From Hygrocybe punicea (lineage: Eukaryota; Basidiomycota; Agaricomycetes; Agaricales; Hygrophoraceae), in assembly GCA_963556145.1 (NCBI GenBank), contig OY744470.1:1674001-1738000 (forward strand): a DNA stretch of 64,000 bases. The letters are read 5' to 3'. Below the pieces are notes generated by a model, which was not told where the DNA came from, ran no database searches, and was given only the letters and a program-made list of their open reading frames with translations. The position numbers and the translations under genes are program-made. Every line of letters begins with the position of its first letter. Position 1 is the first letter of the stretch. This document shows, piece by piece, positions 55,279 through 64,000 of this stretch.

Positions 55279-56682
55279 ATGCACGCATTCTCCCACTCTC
55301 TCGCCCATAGGGCTCCCCCCGCCACTCACACCAGGGTCCGCTGGCAACCCTATAGTGCTCTGCCTGCTTCTCTCCCCTCTCGCTCACCTCCTGTGTCTTA
55401 CTTGAATACCCCAGCATCTTCTGACTCCTCTTCACCTCTCTCTAACAGCGACCAAAGTGCATCTAGCACCCAATCTTGCAGTAATCTGGTCCCCATCAAG
55501 GGCTTTGTGCACGAGGTGCTCTGGCATTCACACACATCCGGAAGTGTCCTACAGACAGCTTTATGTTATCTGGAAGCTATCCGTTCCAAGGTCCCTGATT
55601 TGGTCCGACGCAAGCAGATAGGTGACGGTATCAAGGGAGAGGTTCAGTTGGCTGATCATATTGCTCAGGGCGAGGTTGACATGGTTCTTGACTCTGTCGG
55701 CAGCTCAGACCCCCATGACGAACCATATGTGGCAGAAAAGGATGATTCGCACTCGTCGTCGAATCTACAAACTCACCCGACCTCGCAAGACTCTTCAAGG
55801 CGACCTAAAGTGCCTAGTCCACCACTACCGCCACTCCCTCCATCACCCTCACCTCTTTTGTGCCCTCGCAGGGCCTTCTTAGCTTCTCTCATCAAATCAA
55901 GTGTGGGCGAAATTGTCCGGTCTTCCTCCCTGTGAAATCGGACGATGTGAGCGGGCCCTGGGCGATGCTCTTGAGTGGCGGCTTTGGGTTGGAAAAACAC
56001 CACTACCATTGCCAGCGGCCTCCACATCAGCACCGAACATCATCGTACGGACTGTTGTCAGATCTCACAGTGACAGTGATCTGATGGCAGTTTCCAAATT
56101 GACGAAGAGACTACAGACAGAACCACATATCATTGACCTTCTGTCTTCAGCCACGCTCAGCATGAGAGGCCTCGCACGTCGTGCGACACTTCCAGCAAGC
56201 GGATTAGCGGAACAGATACCATCGTCTATGAAGATGCAATATTCTCAATCCCTGAAACCAAGAGAACCTCCCCTCGAAGCACCATCAACGGGATATGACA
56301 CAATGACGACCACAACACCGATGCATACGACAATGATGACTGGCCCCCCAATATATACTCCAGTGAATGCGAAACAATTCGGCTCAAGTCCAAACAATGT
56401 GGCAACACCAACACTGACTTTTTCTCCTTCGTTGACCGAATCTTCAGGTGGGGATCACATGATTCACATGGCGAGCTTCATTGATGAGCCTACTGGTACG
56501 TTTGGCGCAAATGGCTGCTTCATTCTCGCAAACGAGAACTTCAAGGTGTTACCACCTATCGGGGAGAGAGTTTCCGCGTACCCCTATGGAACGCCTTATG
56601 CCCCCACCAACCTCACGATGCTCCAAAGCAAGTTTTTCTTTCTTCCACACCCAAATGTAGTCAACCTGGACTTCCGCTGACA
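55279..56682 (+). pseudogene. PHO80-like cyclin pseudogene
   Basis: The frame contains IKGFVHEVLWHSHTSGSVLQ and TALCYLEAIRSKVPDLV, then CPRRAFLASLI, which is the start of a Pho80/Pcl-type cyclin box. After a frame change near 55890-55900 the reading continues WAKLSGLPPCEIGRCERALG and DALEWRLWVGK, the end of the box. About a dozen residues between RAFLASLI and WAKLSG (the LASKF..D..YSN region in relatives) are missing, so the cyclin fold is damaged. Downstream the frame stays open in a Pro/Thr/Ser-rich tail to 56682. It is intronless here and lies between direct repeats, suggesting a duplicated or captured copy of a host cyclin gene that would bind a Pho85-type kinase. Confidence 0.65.
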
Positions 56683-56780
56683 ACTCACAATGAACCTATT
56701 ATGGATATCCCGCACCACCCAGCAAAACTCCCTCACTTCTGAATCCCTGCTCTCTAGTTCACCCCTCCGAAAACCTGGAC
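56664..56780. repeat. Direct repeat B flanking the cyclin pseudogene
   Basis: Second copy of the 110-bp repeat at 55045-55155, beginning AACCTGGACTTCCGCTGA. Confidence 0.85.
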
Positions 56781-57126
56781 CCAATAACACACCACCGCGA
56801 CAGTGCGGGAAGGTCGAAGGGCATGGCTGCCATACATTTTCAGAGAAAAGGAACAATCAGCTAAGTGCCGCTGCTTTCCCCTTGCAATGCCATCATTTTT
56901 CATCCTCCACTGACATTGCTGGAGCCATTTTTTCCCTGTGCTAGGGCCATCACTAGTGCCAGTGCCACAGCTGGTACCTGCATTTCCCTGCTTGACACAA
57001 TTGGCCAGCACATTATAACATGTACAACACAATGAGCTGGTGGTGTGCATGCTCTGCCACATGCTGTTAGTTCATTTATCCACCTTATCAATGTGTTCAG
57101 ATCACTTATTGTTTCATGTTGCTGAA
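56781..57126. other. 3' flank of the Plavaka gene, no gene seen
   Basis: Should include the left terminal region of the Plavaka element. I found no inverted partner on the far side of 60417. Confidence 0.3.
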
Positions 57127-60100
57127 TCAAAATGCAATTTCATTTGAATGATGATCAGCATACTTGTTAACATAAAAAGCTTGGAATGCATCCAGTGAGT
57201 CATGACAAGAAAAATTTTGAGGAAGAAAATCTTCTCCAGCCACACCAATAAGATGTGCACTGCGAAGAATACATTCTAGATGAATAACAGCTTTGAGTGG
57301 AGTCCCATCATGAAGAATATCAGGTTCAACAATCCACAAACCAGTATCTTCACATGGTCTGTGGTCAACTGGTGAAAACCAATGAACTAGTGCACAAGGA
57401 TAAGAAACAGAGTGATAGGTGAAAGAAAAGAAAAGAAAAACACGTGCTGCATGCAATCCTTGAAAACCTTCTTGTTCTGGATCCTTTTCAACAAAAACAC
57501 AATCATAGAGAGGAGGTCCATGTTGCCATGAAGAAACTGCATGTATCCTCTCATGATGCATTCCATGTCTCCCAGACAAGTCACTTGGAGCATGGAACGT
57601 TGCAACAGCGGAAGGATAAGCATAAACGCTATGCCCAGAAAATTTTGGACACTGATCCAGATCAATATCCTGACCTGAAACCTCTGAGTTAGGATTGAGC
57701 TGGTCATAGAGGAAGCGCCGAATGAGTGTTGGAAGCTCTGGCTGCCCAATATGTTCTCCAAGTCGAACTGGATCTCTAGGATAATCCCGAGCTGTACAAA
57801 TATTGAGAACTATCAATTTAAACAGAGAAAATACCCACCAAGTGTTATGGTCTTTGCTAGCTTGACTTCTCCCAGACATTTTGGATGCTCATCAGCCCCC
57901 TGGTCCATGTCTTCATCATTCTCGAGAATGATATTTAGTTGTGGCTGAGGCAATGCAAAACCATGGCCTTGCATCATCCCACGAGCTGTGAAGTCAACTC
58001 GTGCTGCAGCAAGTTTGTCAAGTCGCTGGTTTGTGAGAAGCATCTGTCCTAGAGCATGGTTCCGACTGGATCTCCGCCAAGGTTTTTTGACAGCCTTGAT
58101 ATGTTTGGATTCAGTTATTGATGAGCAAAGTCCATTTGGAGCACCAAACATTTGAATAAGTCGGCGATAGTGAATGAGAGAGTGTTGACGAGGAAGAGAA
58201 AAACCATCTGGTTGTACACCAACAGTCCGAAATATCTCTCGGAAATTATGGAAGGAATCAACTGCTGCATCAATGGACTGCAGAGTATCCTCACTGATAA
58301 TTTCACGTCGTACAAGATAGCAAAATTCAGTGAAAGCGCTGATGGCTTTGACCATTTCACTTGGAACATGGCCAGCAATGGCAGGAATAAAAACCTGATT
58401 TTATATCATCTGGCATTGTACATCAAAATCCAAATTTAGAACACACCTTCATCAAAGCCTTTGAGTCATCACCTGTCCATTGCTTAAACCCACGACCATC
58501 TGGAAAGCGGTGCAGCCCAGGAAATGGTGGTGCAGCAGCAATCCTAGTTTAGGATTAGAATCTCTTAAATGAACATCATGATTAGCAGTCACCGTCTGTC
58601 AATATCAGCTAATATTTTATTAGCTTCTTGAGGAGGGTGAGAAATCTTAATATATTCCACAACCCAATCCACAAGATGGTCCTTGAAAGTGCCTTTGATA
58701 AGCTGATGAAGGATATCCGGAGATAACAGTTCATGAATATCAGCACGTGGGAATCCCACTGTGAATGGCTATACAAATATATTAGCTTTAGATGGTTGTA
58801 AATTACACAATGCTTACAATCAGGTCTCCAACAATTCCATAATTATTCCAAAGCTCATCTAGACTGCAAGCCCCCAGGAGAACATCAGTGTGTTCATGCG
58901 ATCGGTGCCCAGCTTGTCCATCAAGATCCTCAGGCATTGCTGTGCAACTGTTGCAGGTTTAGAAAGTAGGCATTACTTGAAAGTCAAACTTTACACACCG
59001 TGGGCACCACCCCTGGACAGTGCAGGAGAGTAGACTCTGTTCTGGATAATCTGCAATATATGGACCCAAGCCATAAACGACACGTCGAAAGTGTCCATCA
59101 CTACATCGTGTCAACCTTGGTACTGATATGTGTGGACGCAATGGCAATAGAATCTGGTGCAGAGAAGAATGAAAAAGTTGGCGCCGGAACTTCCGAAAAT
59201 CAGAATCAGCTTGGTGATCCTTTGTGGCTAACCTAGCTGTTAGAATCCAAAGCAGAAATCTAAAATGACTGTCACTTACTCTTTGGCAGTGCCAAGAATC
59301 CAATGACAGAAACAGCATTGCGATGGGCACGGCGCACATTATTGTGGACATTTCCTATTGATGCATAGAGTGGGTAATACTCATTGTTGCCTGTAGCAAC
59401 AGAGACTGTAGTCTTGTCACTGCCAAGGACCACAGGAACAAACATCGATCCATGTGTTTCTTCATCTTCAGCAATTTTGTCCTGGTGCATTATATCAGCA
59501 ACCTTGTTCAAAGATAACAAATACCATACCGCTTGCTGCCATGCCCAGTTACCAGACATGAGATCAGTATATTGATGCTTGTTCCCTTTGTCAAAGACTT
59601 GTTTTGGTGCAAAGTCCATTTCTGTGGCAAAGTCCGGATTTCCAATTTGTTGCTCCATGGCAAGAAGTGGATCACGAAACCAAACATCATACTTTGCAGT
59701 CATCCATGAAGGGACTTCACCAGCCTCATCATCTGGAAGTTCACCATCATATGAGACAGAAAATGACTGCCAGGGCACATCACCCTCTCTTGTTGCATCA
59801 ATGACTGAATACATCTCCTTGTGATCCGCAAACGGAGGATCGGAATCAGGATGGAGAGCTGCCAAATTGTTAAGGTGCTTGTCAAGCTTTGCAGCTGACA
59901 TTTGCTCCTCAGCAAATATAAATTCAGCAAACTCAAATTCAGCACGACTGTTGTATGGTGAATAATCATCAATGGCACGCTCCTCACGTGGGGGAGGAGG
60001 GGAACCTGGTGGAAGGTCCATTCCCTGAACATTGCATGGGGTGCCATCAATAATTGGATGCATGTTGATATCGAGAGCCTGAGCAGCAGGATAGCGATGA

Positions 60101-60417
60101 CTGGATTGAGGTGATGGTGACCCAGAAGGTGACTCCAAGTTGGGCTCAGGTGAACCCACAGGTGGCGTTGGAGGTGAGCCAGACATCTCTGCTGCATGCT
60201 CAGGTGATGCTGATCGTTGTGGAACATCCTGGGGTGGAGAAGAATGCCGACGTGGTGGTGAGGTAGGTGATGGACTATGTCGATGGCGAGCCCGGAATGT
60301 AGGATGTGCTGAGTGCAGATGTTGTGTGAGTCCTCCTGATGATTTACATATCTTTTGACATTCTCTTATTGGGCACACAAATATAGCCGGCTGAAAGGCC
60401 CTGCGGGATAGGCCCAT
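57127..60417 (-). CDS. Plavaka-type (CACTA-like) transposase, apparently intact
   Basis: Start ATG at 60417 (MGLSRRAFQPAIFVCPIREC) gives an N-terminal C2H2 finger (CPIRECQKICKSSGGLTQHLH..H). Then come a Pro/Ser-rich linker and the Plavaka core: KYDVWFRDPLLAMEQQIGNP, FVPVVLGSDKTTVSVATGNN, EYYPLYASIGNVHNNVRRAH, a further Cys pair (GWCPRC), DELWNNYGIVGDLIPFTVGF, FPRADIHELLSPDILHQLIK, HYRRLIQMFGAPNGLCSSIT and ESKHIKAVKKPWRRSS. It ends NKYADHHSNEIAF. Six or so introns (for example 59279-59237, 43 nt; 58998-58948) all restore frame, and I see no nonsense codon, in contrast to the other transposases here. It would cut and paste a CACTA-like element whose ends I could not find. Confidence 0.85.
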
Positions 60418-60907
60418 GGCATAAAGAGAACTCAGAGTAGGAGGGATAAAGTACAGCACACAATGGACAAGCAATGGCCCTGTACACAGCCGACAACAAT
60501 AGCCTTGAAGACAACCCAATTAAAAAATATGGTCCGAAATAAGTGACATGAGAGATACTGAGTTGAATATATTATACTAACCGTTTGACGACTACTATAC
60601 TACCACAGTCAGAGTTGGTAGGTGAGCTCTCGGAGGCCAATATGCGCAACGTGCAAGCAGTGGTAGAAGGGATAGAGGGGCAGAAGTTGAAGATTGTGGA
60701 AGAGTATGTAAAACCCAGATGGATAAAGCCGCGGTTATAGTGTTGACTAACGAGAAAGAAGACTCTGCAGGGGCAAGCACAAGAGCGTCAGTTGCGGGGT
60801 GTGGGAAAGGGTGGGGTCAACCTACAAGGGTGGGAACAACTTGAAGGTGTTGTAATATCGCAACCGTAACGTGATGTCTTGAAAAAAGCTGGGCAAAGGA
60901 CGGAGCT
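60418..60907. other. Intergenic, no gene seen
   Basis: Upstream region of the Plavaka gene on the minus strand, and the start of the tandem array on the right. Confidence 0.3.
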
Positions 60908-61440
60908 GGGAAGGCAACAAAAAGAGCCGAGCATAAATAAGTTGGCAGTGCCGTGAGCAATGCAGCCCGACAGATGGTGTCCGAGCGTAGAAAACCTAGT
61001 GGATGAGAATGAAGTCGTGTCGTGAAAAAAGACAGGTGGTGGGTGGTACGCAAAGATGTCGGACTTCGGAAGAGCCGGGTCTGGGAAGGCAACAAAAAGA
61101 GCCGAGCGCGAATAAGTTGGCAGTGCCATGAGCAATGCAGCCAGACGGATGGTGTCTGAGCGTAGAAAACCTAGTGGATGAGAATGAAGTCGTGTCGTGA
61201 AAAAAGCCAGGTGGTGGGTGGTACGCAAAGATGTCGGACTTCGGAAGAGCCGGGTCTGGGAAGGCAACAAAAAGAGCCGAGCGTGAATAAGTTGGCAGTG
61301 CTGTGAGCAATGCAGTTAGAGGGATCGTGTCCGAGTGCAGCAAACCAATTGGTGGGTGGTGAATTTGGAGAGTCCGAGTCCGAGTCACGGACTTGGGCTT
61401 GGAGTCAGATGCAAAGACGTCGGACTTCGGAATAGCCGGG
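60908..61440. repeat. 175-bp tandem array, three copies
   Basis: The block starting GGGAAGGCAACAAAAAGAGC begins at 60908, 61083 and 61258, exactly 175 bp apart. Copies 1 and 2 are about 95% identical; copy 3 diverges in its second half (GTGGTGAATTTGGAGAG). It ends about 100 bp before the next gene's start. Confidence 0.9.
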
Positions 61441-61464
61441 TCTGAACTTGAAAGCCGCTGTCAG

Positions 61465-61537
61465 AAAACTCATATAAGACTTCATCACGGAGACGTACGC
61501 TGCACAAAATTCTACCAATTTCCTGCTGACTTCCTCA
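61465..61537 (+). promoter_or_regulatory. Core promoter and 5' leader
   Basis: A TATA-like CATATAAG at about 61470 lies some 65 bp before the ATG at 61538. The leader TCCTGCTGACTTCCTCAATG follows, with pyrimidine-rich text before the start. Confidence 0.4.
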
Positions 61538-63776
61538 ATGCCCCCTGAAAAACAAACTGTGGTTCCTCAAATGACCCTCAGCCTGAGGCCGGGACGTGAT
61601 ACAATGCCTGGAGCGCCCGACAAACCTAAACCCCGAAGGACCTCTGCCGAAGTTGCGGCCGCAAATGCACTGAAAGAACAAGAAAAGCAAAGGCTATCCG
61701 ACACTAGGACAGCGGCTATCCTGGGCATGTCTAGGAAGGAAAACGAGATGAATGATCAGGACAGGTTAATTGACAGCACTGCAGACCACCCACCTGTCAG
61801 CACGAAAATAAAGACTTCCAGGCCTGTTGCCCAGAATGCAGCCGCGAAGAGAGTGGCCGAGATAAAGGCAGCAGCGTTGGACTTGGCAGCAATGGACGGT
61901 ATGTCTTGCACTGACTTTTCAGAAGCCCTATCCAAGTGCCACGTCAATTTATTGATTTCAGATACTGACGAAGACTTGGAGGAAATGGTTACCTTCCCAG
62001 TGGCGGCCTCAATGGCAGCGGAGGCTCGGACAGTAACAAAGCAGGGAACGGTGGAGGATTGTGAGCCAAACGATGCTGACGCCGAGAGGGAGAGGAAGCG
62101 GGTCGAAAAAAAAGCTAAGAAGACTGAGTTTAGGAAAGAAGTCATCGCCCAATACGCCCTTGCCTACCTTGATGATGATCAGCTGCCCACCCAAAAGCGG
62201 AAAATCATTGATGGTGATGTTGACGGGTGAGCGCTAAGTCTTTTACTATGTCATCTCACGAATACTGCCATTCTAACTATAAGTTGTTTACTCTCTCATT
62301 TAAATGTCATGCTGTTTCAAGACCACCGCTCAAGAAGAAGGGCAAGCCCACTACTAGTATGGCCAAGATTGGAGGACTTCGTACTAACTGGAAAACGCCG
62401 GCAACCATTTCTCACCCAATGTCAACCAGTGACAGGATAACTACCCCCGAACATGATGAAAATGCGCTGGGTGGCATCAGTGATGGCGACGACATGCAAG
62501 AAAGGTTGGCCCTCTCTCAGGCTGCCAGCAAAAAGCCTGTCCGCTACTATGGTGGCGGCACTACGTTGAAACCAGCGACGGTTAGCTGTCTTTTTCTTTC
62601 ATGTCCGAGTCCATCTCCGTTGACCACTATACAGCCGGGCATTCGCTCTCTCGTCAAGATCCATCTTGACGGCCATGACTCACTGGAAGCTAAGTGTGGC
62701 GTTCGTGGCGGTGAAGTCAAAAAGGACGACCTTACTATGAACCATTTACCGGCAGCGGTTCGGGAAGGCTTCCGCAGCAGATTCGTACCCCAGCTTCGCG
62801 AATTAATGGGCACCTTGGCGCCATGGGAACAGCCCACCGATGAACAACTCCGCCAAACGTGGTATGCCAGTTTCCCCGATTTCAACTCTCAGCTCAAGGA
62901 CGATCTTTTGTGGACCGTTTCTAAACTGGTACGTATATTTTGCGCCTCTTACAGGGATCTCAGACTGAATGTTTTTGAGGCCGATGATCGCTTGGCAGAC
63001 TGGCGCAACAAATTCGCCTCGACTGCCATAAACCAGCTCGAAAAGCTGTTCATCGAGTTAGACTTGGACACACCCGAAGCCCGTGCTACCTACGTAACTT
63101 GGATGTTGGGCGATGATGATAGAAGCTGCCCATTCTACTACAAAACAGTCTCTGATGGTCAAGTGCCAATTGTATGACATTTCTACATCTCGTTTCGGCT
63201 GCCAATGCTCACCTTCCACTTTTTTTTCCAGGGAATTTTCCAGTCTTCCCTCGTGTTGGCCACTCTTTCTACCCATATCTCCACCATTTCAAGTATCCAT
63301 CTTGCTCAGCGTTTGACCGATAAACCCGTAGGGGCCCTGGTGCTAGCTCTACAAGCAGTAAGCTCACGTAACTACTTTTCCTGATCCACCCAACTACACA
63401 ATCTCCGCTTTATTAGAGTAAACGTGCACTGTTGTACCATCAGGACGGTGTGAAGCATATTCCTCGCGGGCCGCCCGGATACTTCTCGAAGACAAATTGG
63501 GCCGATCGTATTGAAAGAGTTGACGGCAAAGACATCTTTGTCAAGAAAGTGTCATCCCTGCTAAAATTAATTGGGAAGCTCAAAGAGGGCCAGTGGGCAA
63601 AAATTCTAGAGAGCGTGAGTCTGTATGCCAGGCAGAAGAAGATTGATGCCGTCGAGATTTTATGCGCTTCGTTGGACTCATCTGACTATGAACTCGAGGA
63701 TGGCGATGAAGACTTGGTGGCCGAGGAGGGAGATGATGACATTGTTGATGGTGACAACGACATTCTGATGGAATAA
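61538..63776 (+). CDS. Unknown multi-exon gene, possibly related to a fungal DUF family
   Basis: Exon 1 (61538-62226) encodes an Ala/Lys-rich helical N-terminus (SAEVAAANALKEQEKQRL; basic KRVEKKAKKTEFRKE). Intron 62227-62321 joins it to PPLKKKGKPTTSMAKIGGL. Intron 62581-62634 (54 nt) is next. The folded part reads GIRSLVKIHLDGHDSLEAKC, YASFPDFNSQLKDDLLWTVS, ATYVTWMLGDDDRSCPFYYK, GIFQSSLVLATLSTHI and KPVGALVLALQASKRALLYH. Introns near 63171-63230 and 63361-63417 also splice in frame. It ends in a very acidic tail (EDGDEDLVAEEGDDD). The layout, with helices around FQ...P.GALALALQA.., recalls a mushroom-expanded domain family of unknown role (DUF6532-like), a weak memory match. Bipartite basic stretches suggest nuclear location. 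Confidence 0.6.
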
Positions 63777-64000
63777 TGGTGAGTTATTCCCAACCATTTA
63801 CACTATATCTAATTTCCTTTTAGCAATATCCTCACGAAATCCATGCCCCTCCGAGTCGCGCCTCTGTGTCGTCTTTCTGCACCACCATCCTTTCTTGTCC
63901 CATCAGCGACTTTCTTTCACATCGTTCCTCATCCCAACCTGCTGCTTTTGCATCTAGTACTACCTCCGAGTTAGTTCTTCAAGTCTTCTACTACCCCACC
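63777..64000 (+). other. 3' flank; possible further exon
   Basis: After the TAA, a GTGAGT...TTTTAG interval (63780-63824) is followed by an open frame QYPHEIHAPPSRASVSSFCT... to the window end. It could be a 3'-UTR intron and UTR, or the first exon of another gene. Confidence 0.25.

Noticed and set aside
60788..61388. Minus-strand frames with repeated FFTTRLHSHP-type peptides
   Set aside because: They translate the 175-bp tandem array, whose unit is not a multiple of three.

Overview
The window looks like part of a basidiomycete (Agaricomycetes-type) nuclear genome. Genes carry many short introns of roughly 40-100 nt, and the gene content is fungal: a Crinkler NTPase/nuclease, a TPR-CHAT protease, a P450, an Rrn5-like factor and a Plavaka transposase. 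Mobile DNA (hAT, Helitron, MULE, DIRS-like, Plavaka) is dense. There is no bacterial-style operon structure. I cannot name the species. The sequence has one 100-N gap at 13445-13544.

Layout. 1-3.7 kb: the start of a minus-strand gene and a multi-exon Crinkler-type gene. 3.9-8.4 kb: a decayed tyrosine-recombinase (DIRS-like) retroelement on the minus strand, split by a hAT-like element. 8.4-21.7 kb: a transposase remnant, minisatellites, a large fold-back element containing the gap, nested palindromic MITEs, and a minus-strand MULE transposase pseudogene. 21.7-28 kb: a 3.5-kb hAT-like element holding a non-autonomous LTR element, short palindromes, and another hAT-like element. 28.4-31.3 kb: an unknown gene, an Rrn5-like gene and an intron-containing tRNA-Gln(UUG). 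31.3 to about 41.3 kb: a Helitron on the minus strand with Rep/helicase coding, one or two accessory genes, and a hAT-like insertion inside the helicase. 41.5-52.3 kb: the gene island, with P450, an unknown-family gene, TPR-CHAT, 3-hydroxybutyryl-CoA dehydrogenase and a small unknown gene. 52.3-57 kb: repeats, a TE-like fragment and a cyclin pseudogene between direct repeats. 57.1-60.4 kb: an apparently intact Plavaka transposase gene. 60.9-63.8 kb: a 175-bp tandem array upstream of a spliced gene of unknown function.

Three observations link these parts. (1) Five elements, plus one nested MITE, have exact 8-bp target duplications and mostly TAGTG-like ends, which marks hAT-type transposition although no hAT transposase is present; a seventh candidate has a 7/8 match. 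(2) Most nonsense codons in the MULE, Helitron and DIRS-like genes are TGA where the family context calls for CGA, and some catalytic residues are lost by CpG transitions, which suggests methylation-linked decay. (3) A palindrome of about 50-60 bp (CCTCGCGAA ... TCAATTGA ... TTCGCGAGG) recurs inside several unrelated hAT-like elements and also outside them.
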